Shown here: in pieces, positions 16,901 to 28,600 of the stretch
How positions within the stretch are numbered: position 1 is the stretch's first letter
How the letters are laid out: every line of letters begins with the position of its first letter
NCBI RefSeq assembly: GCF_036370855.1
Contig: NC_088112.1
Span: 18,282,469 to 18,346,468 of the forward strand
Source: Dromaius novaehollandiae
Taxonomy: Eukaryota > Chordata > Aves > Casuariiformes > Dromaiidae
Direction: 5' to 3'
Length of the DNA stretch: 64,000 nucleotides
Notes under the pieces: generated by a model
The model's input: only the letters and a program-made list of their open reading frames with translations
Told to the model about the DNA's origin: nothing
The model's database searches: none
Program-made: the position numbers and the translations under genes

Positions 16901-19900
16901 ATGATATCCTTGGCACAGCGGGATAAAGTGGAGGACAGCTGAGTCATGGTTTTGTTAAAGCTTATGTATTTAAATATCTGTAAGAGAATAGAAAAAAATG
17001 TTACCAGGAGATCAAAATATACTGTATCTTCTTAACAGAATTTCTGGAAGGTCATCTGTAATCATTATTTACAGGTTAAATCTTACCTGGAAATAAGTTG
17101 TGTGCCAGATGTGTTAGTGGTATGGATCTCTAAGGAGCACTAGACCTGGGTGTGTTTCTGGGGAAGAGGAGCGTTCTGCAGGGTGAATATGGTTAATTGC
17201 TGAAGCTAATCGTGTGTGAACAGGTCCTTCCCAGTGCTGGGATGTGTAATCTGCTCTGGCAGATGTGGACCTCCATTCAGGGAGATGTACAAGACATAAC
17301 AGCCTCCTGCATCTGAGGATACCCTGTGGGGCTGAGTTGGTAAGGAGCTGTCTCTCTTAATTTGAATCTAAAACAAGGCCTGAACAAAATCACACTGTCC
17401 TTGTTCAATGACAGTCATTAATTAGGAACGCAGTTGTGCTACTACATTAATAGTAACCAGTTTGCGGGGAAGGGGGGGACATGATGGGGGGCAGTGTGCA
17501 GCTGAGGCAAAGAAGGGATATAACAAGGAAGGCTGTAACAGAACTGGTCAACAGCCATTGCTCCGAAACTGCTTCTTCGTAGAGTCTTGGCTTGGGAGGT
17601 GGAGGAAAGCCAAAAGCCTGTTTATTTTAGAAGGACATGACCCAGAGAGCAGAGATGGAGTACATTTAAGTATGTGGGGTTTGATCTAAAGCATGATCTC
17701 TTCTGGTGGATAGGAACATCTCCCCTTCTGTTTTCCAGCTGCTTTGTGCTGGGTGCTTTACAAATGCCCCAGGAGAGATGGCCCGTAAGCAGCCTGGGAC
17801 TCGGCAGAGAACGCAGTTTCATCCAGTCCCTGGGAGTGCTGAAGCCAAATCGAACTGGAGATGCTGCTTGTATGCTGGGTGCAGGCAAAGGGATGCAGAC
17901 CCCAGTCAGGTCTGCAGGGTTTGGTAGAGTAGAAGTAGTGACATGCAAACATGCAGGACTGGTTTGGCCCCAGAGCAGCCAGTTAGGAATAAAAGTAGCC
18001 TTAGCCATCTTAGAGAAGCTGCTCTGTCCTGAGGCCAGCAAATCCATTTGCAAGTAAGAATGAAATTAAAGGGGTCCTGGCACCATGCCATTTCTGAATC
18101 AAGTCCAGACACATTTTGGCTTCCTCTGCAGTTAAAAACTAGCTAGTGTTTTCATAGCTCTCAGCTATGGGAACTATGAATAGCTTCACCTATTACAGCT
18201 ATGCCCTCTGTATAGGTCAGCCTGTGACTGGGGTAACAGTGGGTCTAGGAAAAGACTGAGCCTGAGGAGGCTGTTTGGGCATGATTATTTCCCAGCTGTT
18301 CCAAAGGAGACAGCTGTCCACATGCAAAATTTTTTTTTAGATAGGCTTGGAATTTGTGACCCATGTTTATGCGAATTCCCTAAACAATGAGATAATTTTA
18401 AACTGTTCTGGAATCTTATAAACAAAATTCCCCCTTTCAGGCCAGCCTTTCCAGTTAACCCATGGAAAGGTAAGAGCAAATATTTATAATATGCTTAAAA
18501 GCACTATGATTCTCAAGTACAATAAAAGGGAGTAAGAGCCTATACCTTTATCCAAGCAAAGAAGACATTGACAGCAATCATGTTGTTGTAATGGACTTGC
18601 CAGGATGCAAGGAAGTAAAAGTCTGGATACACAGATGAATTAGACAGCAGCTCTTCCATTAACAGGGACACTTCTACAGTGCGGTAGATATTGAAAGCAA
18701 TGGCAATGATAGATATCTGAAAGAAAGCAGAAGCCAGTGTAACTAAAGTTTAATTACCTCCCTCTCTTCAGATCTGTCATTTTGCACAGGAAAGACTTTA
18801 TTGTTTTCAATAAGCTGTTGAATAGATTTCAAGAACCTGAGCTTATTATCTGGTCATAAACTTTTTATAGGATACTTTATTGGCCAAATTATTTTTAATT
18901 GTACTATGCTAATGTTGGATTTGCACTATGTAATATACAGCACACATTCTAATTTTACTATGGTAACCCTGTTGTGTGCTCGTGCCTCCCAGCTCTGCAA
19001 AGATTACAGCTAAAACATAAAAGATGGACAAAGGATGGAAAGGACATGGTGCCCCAAAGCAAGCTGACAGCAAGGCAGGAAAAGTGTTCAGGTGTCGTGA
19101 ACCCCAGTGGGCTGTATGGCCTCTTTAGTGTACTACAGTGGGTGACTGACTCTAACAAGAAAAGGATTTGGGCTGTTTTAGCTCGTTGGCTTGCTATCCA
19201 GCACTACCCTAAGCTGGCAAGCACAGAGATAAGAGTTGACAGACAGCTCACCACCACCAGCAGTATATCCAGCCAGTTCCAGACACTTCTGAAATATTCT
19301 GTTTTCAGTTTTGCTATTTTTATAGCTTGCTGGATTATGAATGTGATGACAAAGAGGCAAAAGGTGATTTCGCAAGAGGCCAGGAAGTAATCATAATATG
19401 TGACGTATCTGAGGAGCTTCACAGAGTAGATATATGAGGAGGTGAGAACACCCCCGGTGGCAGGGAACTCTGCCACCAACCTAGAAAAAATTAGGGACTG
19501 GTGTTAGTTACCATTACACTAAATCATCACAGCCCTTAATATTCTAATATGAATTATTACTATGTTAATAATACTTAATTGGGACTCCAGTTAGGCCAAA
19601 CGCTTATGCAAAATGGGCAACTCATTAACTCCTGCACGTCTAAGATCTTCTTGTAAAGGTAAAGTTCAGTCCCTCATGGAGAGAGTACTATGCGGTAGGA
19701 AAAGCTGAGACAAAACCAAGCAGCTCTTGAGACATCCAAGTGATAGTGTTTGGTTAAAAGTCTTTAAAGATATAGTGTTTCAGGAGAGCCAATATTCTCT
19801 GCCATACCCTGAGTTTGAAACTCTGTCTTTTCCCTGCACTAGCTGACAAGAAGACCAATAACCGGATCTTTGACTTTGCAAAAGGCTATGCAATCAGTTC

Positions 19901-22900
19901 CAGCTGCCAGCAGCAACCAGCTGTACAGACCAGAGACCACCTATTTGAAAGACTGGAAATGAAGGATCTTTGTCTGCTCCCTGCACTAGCTGGATTTCTG
20001 TACTTTTTAAAGAATTATTGTCTTGCCAGCTGCTGCCTAACTGTGTATGCCAGAGGTGAACAGCCTTTCCTTGTGTCCTTAAGGAAGCACCATGCCTCAG
20101 TACATTGGATTTCACATGTAATAAAGGTAAGAACTCACCTGATTATACAGAAAAGGTTTATGTTAGCATTATACATAGAGAAGTCAATAAACACAACCCT
20201 GGTTCCTCTAGTGAGCCAGCTGTTCTGCCTGAGAAACACCAGCTTCTCCATGCTCTCCTGCTTTGACTTAGGTAAAGTGAATATAAATCCTCCATTGCTG
20301 TACAAGCCCACGTATCCCCAGTACCAGGGCGATAAAGAGGAGACGGAGACGTAGTTCCATCTATGAGAAATGGGAAACAAAGCCACTCGTCTTAAGGAAA
20401 CTGGACTGAAGTAAGCTTTTATTTCTATTACATAAAATTTCTTGTCAGTTCTTGTGTTCTACTGCATTCAAAACCGACTTTTTAAGACAGACCTTTAAAT
20501 AATTCTTTTCTCTACATCAAGTATGCATGAGACATGGCCTTAAAATATTCCCATTTATTTTACCTAGCTATTCAGTACATTCACAAAACAGCAACTGCTT
20601 ATGAATCTCAGCCTTGCCCAAAGTGGACTAGATGGTTTATTACCTTAAAACCTTTATAGGTAAATGCAACATCTCTGGTTTCCACAGTTCATTGTTAATG
20701 TGGCGTGTTCACATGCTCTTTCACAGGGCTAAATCAATGCTAAATAAAACGTGTGAAGCAGCCCGTTTGGCTCTGTTTCCAGGGCATTTTAGCATGATAC
20801 CAATTTATAAACACGTGATTTAAATTCAGGCCTCGTACAATTGAACATTTCTCCAGAGATGTTAGTGGAGAGAGATCTACTAACATGTGCTTTTGCTGAA
20901 CTGGGCTCACTGTTTCCAGTTCTTCCTGTCCCTCCTCTATAAATTTTCCATGCCAAATTCCTGTCTATAATGTTGGTGCAAACCGAATCCATGGTTTGTC
21001 TCAACATAAACTAGTGACAAGCTCAGCTCATTGCATACACGGTTCTTACTAACTCAAGAATAGTGGCAGTAAGGATTTATTTAGGTTTTATCAGTGGAGT
21101 TTTCAAAAACATTTCCGTGTTTGTTGCCTGGTTCCAATTGAAAGTATTGTGATTTTGAAAATCTCTTATACATATATATCCAGAAGAAGCCGCAAGAAAA
21201 TCTGAAGTAGAATACTTACTCAGACCCGTTCTTTAGACCAAAAGCTGACCTGTCTTCAGCTTGATAGCGGTATTCACAGTAACACTCTTTTAAGAGCGTC
21301 TGGAAATACGGGTAGATGGAACAGGTGCCGTTGCGTACTTTTAGCTGGCGAATCTGGGCTACTCCTAACAGTAAATTCTCGTAGTAAATACGGCTGCTGT
21401 TTTTCTGGATGGTTAATGTCACATTGTTATACCATTTGTCCCAGTAGAGTCCATCCAAGAGGGGTCCTTCTGCAAACTATATATACCAGCGAGGTTAAAG
21501 TCTCAAAAGAAGATGAAAATACCACTATTACCCAGCTCTTTCACATAAAAATCTCTATAGGGTTTTCAGGTTATCTATGGCTAGAGAGTCTTGAGCTAGG
21601 ACACAAGGAATGACCACTGATGCACTGTCTTATTTAAAAGGTATATCTGCATCTTTTTTTCTATGAGTCAATTCTGTTCCCTATGCAATTCTATCAGATA
21701 CTTATAATGGGATTGTTCAGCTTGAGATGATAGCATATATATGGAGTTTCATTGAAAATATTTGTCTCTGTTGAATTTTAAACAAATATGTTTAAACACA
21801 TAATTGTTTGATGTTGTTCTGACACAATCTGTTGTTTATCATACTCTCTGAAGACCTGTTTTGAGATCTATATTTCTGATTGTATTTTTGGTCATCTGAG
21901 TCTAAATGAAGAAATATTTATTTCTGAAGGAAGGGAAAAATTCCCTCCTTCCTGGATGTTCCTTAGGTGCAGATAAAGAGCATTATACTTGGGGATAATA
22001 TTATTTAAAACAATATGCCCCTGTGGTTTGGCACCATCTGATCATGTATTACAACTGCTTCTAGTACATCAGCATCTATATCGTGTAGCAAGGGCTCGCT
22101 ATTTTGTGGACTAGCAATAGTCCACAGAGCAGACATAACGATAAGAGGGAATACGGTTCCTGCGAATGAATTGCTATAACCAGGCATTTCCATTTTTAAG
22201 AAAAGCAGGAGGAGAAACTTTGCTTTCCAACGTCAGCTGGGCAATACCACTAATTCTGGGGAGTCCTTCACCTAACAGTAAAAATAGAGATATATATTTT
22301 GCAACCATCACTGAAATGTGGGTGGAAAGCTAATAGCATACCAGGTGAACCAAGATGGCAGGTTCTCCTAGCTGGCCTAGGGGAAACCGCACCAAACACA
22401 GCTTATAAAAATTGCCTTTTTTTTTTTTTTTTTTTTTTAACAACTGCAAATGAAAAGAACTGTAAGCCCCAAATTTTTCTGTTTTGTTAAAGCCCAATAG
22501 CGAGAATATCATGCAGTAGTTAACTAGCATATAATTTTCCTTGGTTTATTCAGGCTCTCTAACAGAAGTATTAATGTTACTATTTGTCCCCAGAATTTTT
22601 CTTTTTTTAACAAATTTAAGAAGTTATTTAACTTTTCTTTCAGCTGTGAGGTGCAACATTTACCATGCAGATTTTAGGAGAACCAACAGAAAGTGCTGCT
22701 TTGAACCAACACCAGGATCTCGCTCCCCTGCTTGCTCCCTAAGAAAATATCTGCGATTCAAGCCTTACCTTCCAGAAATCAGCTATGCTGCCGATGCTCC
22801 GGAAAGTAACCCCATCTGCCTCAGGGGAAGAGGTGTCCAGGAAGAGATGCGACATAACTTTGTTCAGGTAGTACATGTCCGTGCTCACCATCCCAAACGT

Positions 22901-23694
22901 CACTAGAAAGAAAAAAGGGGGACGTAAGCCAAAATAAGGGGATGACGACAGCTTCTAAACATGTCGTCCCTTCTTCAGTCATCATTAACAGTCATGCTGC
23001 TCGAAAAATGCAGGCAGAGCAATTCCGACTTATAAATGACACTTCTGGCTGGCGCACAGGTGGAGCTAAGGATTAAATAACTCTACACCGCCTTTCCCCC
23101 CCCAGACCCCTGTTATATGCTGCAAGACGTAGAGCTCGTTCCTTGCCAGCCTGCAGATTACTTGTTGTTTGAAGTCCCCTAATTCAGTTTTAGACTTACA
23201 TATACAGAGATCTGTCAGGAAGACGATGTAGATGAGCAGCTCGCGCAGGGTCGTTCTCAGCTCCAGCTCTCTGCTGTAGCTGGGCTGTGGTTTCACGACG
23301 GCTACACCTGGGAAAGGAGGGGAAAGGCGGCGAGGCGGGTGTTAGTCCTTGGAAGCAAGGAAGGCCCCAGGAGACGGCATGCCACCGCCTCCAGATGGCC
23401 AGGACCCTTAGTAAATCGGGGTGGCGCAGGGGTCCCCTGAGGGGTCAGCAGCACCCGAGGTGGCCCTGATTGCTTTTATGGCAGTGGTGGCCCCGTGGTG
23501 CAGGACCGGAAAACAGGTTTGGAAACCCCCAGGGGAACATTCAGGGTCAGGAGCCCTCACACCCATGGGGGCTGCCTGGGGCCGCTTTCCCTTCATGCCA
23601 CCGCAGCCCCCCAGGTCCTGACGTGGCACCACGGGCCGGGGCCGGCGCCCGCACCGGCACCGCTAAGGCGCTGCTCCGGCATGAGCGGCTCCAT
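10899..23694 (-). CDS. PKD2L2: PKD2L2, polycystin-2-like 2 channel (13-14 exons)
   Basis: Complete gene of the polycystin (TRPP) family, six-helix membrane proteins that form tetrameric cation channels. The exons give 1884 nt, 627 residues, if the first exon is right; human PKD2L2 is about 613-624. Order of parts: TM1 in exon 2; the large extracellular polycystin domain in exons 3-6 with N-glycosylation sequons NVT, NSS, NGT and NGS; S2 ([18 protein letters not shown]), S3, S4 ([19 protein letters not shown]) and S5 ([19 protein letters not shown]); pore helix and filter L-G-D (about residues 456-458) in exon 9; S6 with [19 protein letters not shown] across exons 9-10. The cytosolic tail is short and I see no EF-hand. 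Human PKD2L2 is mainly known from testis; its function is poorly defined. The gene lies tail-to-tail with FAM13B and about 1.4 kb downstream of MYOT. Confidence 0.95.
11295..11330. repeat. Short tandem duplication, 18 bp x 2
   Basis: ataaaagcacttaaaatt occurs twice in tandem, the second copy with one change at its end. Lies in the last large PKD2L2 intron. Confidence 0.7.
11468..11589 (-). CDS. PKD2L2: PKD2L2 exon 13 (C-terminal tail)
   Basis: 122 nt, strong polypyrimidine tract and acceptor gagtag, donor gtaagt. Reads [20 protein letters not shown] and ends SISPEEFQ, similar to the human KKWKERLEKKYY and PVTQEEF segments. Confidence 0.7.
12400..12445 (-). CDS. PKD2L2: PKD2L2 tentative small exon 12
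   Basis: 46 nt with acceptor ctacaag (poor polypyrimidine tract) and donor gtaggc. Reads [15 protein letters not shown]. It joins the phase-2 end of exon 11 to the phase-0 start of exon 13, which is the main reason to propose it; similarity to the human tail is weak. Confidence 0.4.
12564..12640 (-). CDS. PKD2L2: PKD2L2 exon 11 (C-terminal tail)
   Basis: 77 nt, acceptor ttcaataag, donor gtagga. Encodes [20 protein letters not shown], similar to the human tail KNVLEKFRLKKAQKDEDKK. The exon is four residues shorter at its start than the human alignment suggests. Confidence 0.7.
12641..14209 (-). other. PKD2L2: PKD2L2 intron 10
   Basis: Intron between the S6 exon and the tail exons. No further exon-like minus-strand block with both splice signals was recognised here, though the human tail has a few residues unaccounted for. 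Confidence 0.5.
14210..14311 (-). CDS. PKD2L2: PKD2L2 exon 10 (S6 end)
   Basis: 34 codons, phase 0 at both ends, acceptor cctgtgcag, donor gtaagt. Encodes [17 protein letters not shown], the invariant polycystin S6 end, then a divergent tail that ends DFIRQ. Confidence 0.95.
15162..15282 (-). CDS. PKD2L2: PKD2L2 exon 9 (pore and S6 start)
   Basis: 121 nt, acceptor actcatag, donor gtaggt. Encodes [20 protein letters not shown], the pore helix with filter L-G-D, then [17 protein letters not shown], the S6 helix. Confidence 0.96.
15283..16795 (-). other. PKD2L2: PKD2L2 intron 8
   Basis: Plain intron sequence. Open frames around 16138-16795 on both strands have no recognisable product. Confidence 0.6.
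16796..16977 (-). CDS. PKD2L2: PKD2L2 exon 8 (S4-S5)
   Basis: 182 nt, acceptor ctcttacag, donor gtgcgc (weak but fits frame). Encodes [20 protein letters not shown], then [20 protein letters not shown] and [16 protein letters not shown], the S5 helix and turret. Confidence 0.94.
16978..18545 (-). other. PKD2L2: PKD2L2 intron 7
   Basis: Plain intron sequence. Overlapping open frames of up to 143 codons at 17622-18057 on both strands show no family resemblance and are treated as chance. Confidence 0.6.
18546..18716 (-). CDS. PKD2L2: PKD2L2 exon 7 (S3-S4)
   Basis: 57 codons, phase 0 at both ends. Acceptor tttctttcag, donor gtatag. Encodes [30 protein letters not shown] and the S4 part [12 protein letters not shown]. 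Confidence 0.95.
19252..19480 (-). CDS. PKD2L2: PKD2L2 exon 6 (end of extracellular domain, S2, start of S3)
   Basis: 229 nt, acceptor ttttctag, donor gtgagc. Encodes [14 protein letters not shown], the S2 helix in [20 protein letters not shown], and the S3 start [10 protein letters not shown]. The donor is placed inside a GTG run because this keeps the human spacing. Confidence 0.95.
19821..19992. repeat. Imperfect 25-bp direct repeat in a PKD2L2 intron
   Basis: ctctgtcttttccctgcact and following agctg (19821-19845) recur at 19968-19992 with three differences, 147 bases apart. The sequence between the copies is not itself duplicated. Confidence 0.6.
20139..20360 (-). CDS. PKD2L2: PKD2L2 exon 5 (extracellular domain)
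   Basis: 222 nt, acceptor ttctcatag, donor gtgagt. Encodes [20 protein letters not shown] and ends [19 protein letters not shown] + CII, the diagnostic polycystin block. Confidence 0.97.
21220..21476 (-). CDS. PKD2L2: PKD2L2 exon 4 (extracellular domain)
   Basis: 257 nt. Acceptor tatatatag, donor gtaagt. Encodes [18 protein letters not shown], then [20 protein letters not shown] and KVRNGTC, near-identical to the human protein. Carries N-glycosylation sequons NVT, NSS and NGT. Confidence 0.96.
21477..22768 (-). other. PKD2L2: PKD2L2 intron 3
   Basis: AT-rich intron with a run of about 20 T at 22418-22438. Nothing else recognised. Confidence 0.6.
22769..22902 (-). CDS. PKD2L2: PKD2L2 exon 3 (start of extracellular domain)
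   Basis: 134 nt, acceptor tttctag, donor gtaag. Encodes [20 protein letters not shown] and ends [11 protein letters not shown], a clear polycystin extracellular-domain start. Confidence 0.95.
23200..23307 (-). CDS. PKD2L2: PKD2L2 exon 2 (TM1)
   Basis: Acceptor ttcccag, donor gtaagt. Encodes [20 protein letters not shown], then [12 protein letters not shown], the first membrane helix. Ends with one base of a Leu codon completed by exon 3 (CI|L|TFGMV, as in human). Confidence 0.9.
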
Positions 23695-23960
23695 GGCGGT
23701 GCCTCCGGCCACGCCCCGCGTTTGAATCCCAACGGTCCTGGAGGCAGCGCCGCGCCCTGGCCCAGGGGGGACGCCGGGGCCCGCTGCCCGCAGGGAGCCA
23801 CCGCTCTTCTGCTGCCCAGTCCCTGTGGGTCTCCTGAGCTTTTGTATTATTATTATTATTTCTCAGGGATTGATATTTAGACTTTTCTGTCATGACTCGG
23901 TGATGTCAGCATGTGACCGGACCCGCGCTTCCCGCCCAGCACTGAGAGCTGCTCCTCTCA
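23440..23960. promoter_or_regulatory. PKD2L2: CpG-rich patch, likely PKD2L2 promoter
   Basis: GC-rich block dense in CpG, strongest at about 23600-23780 and again near 23920, immediately upstream of PKD2L2 exon 2 on the minus strand. It is the clearest CpG island in the window. Long open frames on both strands here are a composition effect. Confidence 0.6.
23655..23694 (-). CDS. PKD2L2: PKD2L2 candidate exon 1 with start codon
   Basis: ATG at 23694 in an excellent Kozak setting (ggcaccgccATGG), inside the CpG-rich patch just upstream of exon 2. Reads [13 protein letters not shown] plus one base, which matches the two bases opening exon 2. The donor (CCG|gtgcgg) is weak, so this start is a proposal; a different first exon is possible. 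Confidence 0.4.
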
Positions 23961-25055
23961 GGGGGTTAAACGGTAAATTACAGTGTCGGATTGGTTCTGG
24001 GCCCAGCGTCGGGCCAGCTCCCTGCTTTAGGAAGTTCCCTTCCCCTTGTGCGAGGCAGCGGGGAAAAGGGAATTTGTTCATTTAAGTGTGTATTTACACA
24101 AGCACCACGGGCCCGTGTGGGTTGTGTGATGCTACCTGAGCTCAGGGCCGTCCTGTGCTAGACCTGCTGCTGTCATGCAGCTTGAATGCTGAGCCCTTTG
24201 CAAGCGTTGCGTTGTCTGGTGTTCGGAAACGGGCTAAGTGGACTTTAGTTTGCTTTAGGTCAGCGCAAACCAGCAAAAAGTGCCGTGGGAAGAGTTAACT
24301 TGGTGTAATTGCCTAATTACTGGGGCAGCCCCGTGGAGAAGCGTGGTGGTAGTGCCGCAGAATCACATCGGAGTTTGTTAGTTGGTGTTTGGGGTTTTGC
24401 TTTAATGATAGAGCAGAGGGGCATGAAGTTCAGACCACATTTCTTTTACAGCAAAAAATAAAGCAATCTTCTAAGGTGCTTTTGAGATCTGGTGACTCGC
24501 GTCCTGTGCATGCTCACAGGAGAGTTCAGGCTCGCTCCAGCTTTGCCAGTTTTCCTTTAGCATCTGCAGCTTAAAACAAGTAATCTGCAAAGAACAGAGG
24601 TTGGGTGGTTGGAGTTTGGCAAAGTCAGGTTTTGGGTTTCTTGAGCAATGTGGTTGCAAATAGCAGCGTGCAAACTACTTGAAGACTTCAGCTCAGCTGC
24701 TTGCTGAGAGCCAACAGTCAGGTCCAAGTCCCAGCCACCCCTTGACTAGAGGAGCAAAGAGGGAGGACCTGGTGGCCCTCACACTTCATATGAAACAGCG
24801 CAGCCTTGGGCCATGTGTGTGCATGTGTGTATATAGAGGAAAAACCACTGATGATGCCTCATTGAAGTATTTTAGTTTGAAGGGAGTATCAGCATCTACT
24901 TTATGCTGCTTTTGCTCTCAGTACACAGAGGACAAGTAACAAGGACAATGGACAAGGGGAGGGGAACAGGGGCAGACTTAGGGGGGGATCCAGCTTTGTC
25001 AGCCCCCAGCAGATGCTGAAAGTAGGAGCTGGTTTTAACAAAATAAGGAGTCACT
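23961..25055. other. Intergenic, between PKD2L2 promoter and MYOT 3' end
   Basis: About 1.1 kb with no convincing gene, RNA or repeat. PKD2L2 starts close behind the MYOT poly(A) site, both on the minus strand. Confidence 0.6.
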
Positions 25056-25059
25056 ACAG

Positions 25060-25494
25060 CCTATATTGGATATTTAAAATTTTATTTGTCAAAGACAAAT
25101 TCTCATAAAAACACTCTAATCTATTTGGTTTTAGTATTCAGGCAGCACAGAGTTCTGATATTATCAAGAGTGATATTAGAGAAGCAGTACAAACCAATCT
25201 ACTTTAGCATGTAACCAAGCACAGGTGTAACTAAAACCACCTACACTTGTAAAAACTAATTGCCCTGCTTTCTTGGGCTGTACGGTTAAAATACAATACT
25301 CAGTAAATGGTTATATTCACCACCCCATATAAATAAAATCTAACATGGTAAAATTGGAACAGCAGAATGTGCAAGAGTCAAAGTAAAAATATATAGATAG
25401 GTTTTTTTGCTAGTTAGAGCAATCACCATTTAACTGCATCTATGTTGTAAGTGTCTCTTATAGGTGCAAGTGAGTTTTCTCTCTTCATTTCCAG
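25060..25494 (-). other. MYOT: MYOT 3' UTR with poly(A) signal
   Basis: AATAAA on the minus strand at 25081-25086, about 410 bases beyond the stop. The UTR is AT-rich, as expected; the exact end is a guess. Confidence 0.6.
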
Positions 25495-25667
25495 TTAAAG
25501 TTCATCACTTTCATACAGTCCAGACTGCTCAGCCAAACGCTGAAACTCTCCTTCTGGTGAGAAAGCTTGTTTCACATCCAGTCCTCTACCATTGAGTGCC
25601 AAATACTTGCTGAAAGTTGGTCGGACCCGTAACAGCTTAGGGGCTGGAACTGGCTTGTTTGCATGTG
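25495..25667 (-). CDS. MYOT: MYOT terminal coding exon
   Basis: Acceptor ctctttcag. Encodes HANKPVPAPKLLRVRPTFSK, YLALNGRGLDVKQAFSPEGE and the end QSGLYESDEL with TAA. The C-terminal five residues fit the PDZ-binding motif described for this family. Confidence 0.97.
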
Positions 25668-28600
25668 CTGAAAGAGAGAGAAAAGCTTCTTTCAGTGTTT
25701 TCCCAGGCACCCGTGATATAGCAACCCAATTGCTTTTTATCTGCAATGTAAAAAGCAAAGTGTTAGGACAAATTTAACAGACAAGCCCATATCCTGGGCA
25801 CTGGAGACTGATGGGAGGACCACATTCATCCTGCTTCTTGGTATCAAGCAAACCAGTCTTTAAATAGCACAGACAGCAGATGCAGACAGTGTACAAAGGA
25901 CACATGACACAGTATCTTGGCACTGAACGAATGCACTGTCTTCCCAGACTAGTTTCTTTTTGTCTACGTCAGTGTCTTGGGAAAGAAATCCACCCAGGAG
26001 TTAGCTTTACGAGGCTAATCTTCAGGGTCTGTTCTGAATACAAAGGCAAGTGACTGCTTAAGTTGTAGTCTGATGGTACTGTGACGTGGTACTTACTTGC
26101 AACCTCCAGTCTGGCATGGCATGTGGCCACACCTGCTCCATTAACAGCAGATACTGTATACCAGCCGGCATCTTTCTTGTTGGCATTATGAATCAGGAGG
26201 CAAATCCTTCCAGTGTTGTCATGCAACAAGCTGCAAAATTAAAGGGTTTATGTGTAAGTGCTTGGAGGGGGAAGGAGAGAAGACAAAGACACTGAAGTTA
26301 GAGAGGCAACCTACATGCCGAGGAGTTGGGAAAGCCCTAGAACAATTTTTGCAGGGCACTGCAAATTGTTTAGGCATCAACACTGCGTTGCTGCGTTGTG
26401 AGAATACCACTCGTTCACATTGTGGTAGCATTCAGGTGGCATCAAGGCCCTCTCGTAGCCCATGCTGCCTCAAAGCATAATGAATACATTGCATGTTTCT
26501 GTCCTACAGCCTTGCTCCCCCATGGGCACTGTGACTGCTGCTAGCCTTCAGAGTGGCATCTGGTCACAGAGTTTTCTTTCTGTGCTCTCAAACGAGACTG
26601 AGCATTGCGTCTGTCCAGCACATGGGCCTGTTTGTCATGTGTAGTAAGTGAGAGGCCTATCTAGCTGGAGGCTGCTGCTTTTAGAAACCAGCTCATTCAA
26701 ATTTGACTTAACAAACACTGGTTATTGTTTTCTAACACACCAATGGCCAACTCATTAGTAGGATACCTTATTCGGTCTGTATTATATTGTACCATTTCAT
26801 TGTTTCTTTTCCAGTAAATCCGGGGTGTTGGGATGGCAGAGATCTGGCATTCGAGTCTGGCTGTATCTCCTTCAAAAACTTTTTTGCTTTGTGGTTTGAA
26901 GATGAATGTTGGAGGAGTATGATGTTCTTTTGCTAAATTAAAGAGGAAAGATGAGGAGGAATTATAATAAGTATTGAATGTCAATAGCAAGCTTTGTTCA
27001 GAAGCTTTTAGAAGGCTAAATTCATGAGGATGCATGTCCCTTAGAGTAACTCCATAGCCTATAGGCAATTCCCGTGAGCACCAGGATATAGGATATAGTA
27101 GGCACAAATTCCACTTTAGGAAAATAGTTGATCAACATATTCCATCAATATTGTGATATTTGAGTGACTCCCTAATTCTGGACAGGATGGCTAGATACCC
27201 CAATACAAGTGCTTTGAAGAAATACCGAGTCCCAAAAGTGTGTATTAGAATAGTCTTGGAAAAGGTAAAGTGTTTGTTAGAATTTGAGCCTGAATATCTT
27301 GAGATCCACCTCTACTTCCCAATTGTTTTAATGTCCCAAACACAGAGAAAGGCATTAGACTACAGACACTTGCCATGGCTTGCCAGGTAATTGTTAGTGC
27401 TCTGCATCTTACCAATTACTTCCACTTTTACTGCGAAAGAAGCTTCCCCTGCACGGTTGACAGCCACGCATTCATATGTCCCTGCATCAGATGATTTGAC
27501 TGCTTCAAAAATAAATGAGTGGAATCCTTTTTCTGACACTATCATTTTATGGAACTGATCTTGATGAACCATCCTTCCATTCAGATACCACATCACATCT
27601 GGAGTTGGCAGCCCACTAACCTGTAAAGGAGAGGAAAGAAGTGAAGGGTTAAAAAGCTTTAACATAACACAAAGCCTTCAGCGCTATAGGGAGTTTAATG
27701 CATTTAGATGCAGAAATTTGCAGTCTTGCCTAGTTTTGAATGTTAATGTGGTGCTGCGCAGAGAGGAAGGCTCATGGATTGCTCCAGACAATCCAGAGAA
27801 AGGAGCTTTAGCTACAAGACAGTGGAGGCTGTTCCTGCAAACCTCTGGTACTCCCATCCCGCTGGTTAGTTTTGATTTAATCTCACAGAACTAACACTGT
27901 CAGCATCCATTTAGCTTTGATAATATGTGCAAATAAACTGTATGCTGTAGATATTTTATATGTAGATATTACAGCCTCAGAGGGCTCCTTAGAGGCAGGC
28001 AGTCCTCAACAGGCCTCGCAGGACATGTGGCTCCATTCCTTCGCAGTCAGCGGGAGCCTCAGTGCAAAGCACAAAGTCACCTGCCTAAATGCTTTGCCGA
28101 AGCAGGGCCTTGATATTCATTCTTCCCAATGAGCTTCAGAGTCTTCTGTGGTGGTACATATTTACCACTACTTAGCTTTAACCATACTCTTATGCATCCA
28201 ACCCCACTTACATTTTCCCTTGGAAAATGTTGAGAAATTAATGCATTTTCTATTGGTTCACATGGCCTAGAGAGACCCTGCACTATCTACTGTTAGGCTG
28301 TTAGTGCTCTGCCTTATTAGAATACATATGCACTGCAGCAGAGACCTGTATGCTGCACACACCACAGAGCTAGGGGACTGAAAGTGAAAGGCTGGCATTA
28401 CTTTAAAGTCGAGCCTGCAGAATCGCCCCTCCTCAATAATGACGTCTTCAGGCACTTGTGTAAAACGTGGCTGAAAAAATTTTTCCTGGATTGAGTCGTG
28501 TCCATGTTCATCTCCTCTTGAGGATGGTCTGCTCCTAAAAAGCACACGGTACCAGCTGCATTAGTTGTGCAAAAGTTGCCATTAGCACAAATCACATTGA

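Noticed and set aside
19815-20354. Plus-strand open frame of 179 codons
   Set aside because: Lies antisense across PKD2L2 exon 5 and its intron; the minus-strand exon is clear and the plus frame has no recognisable product.
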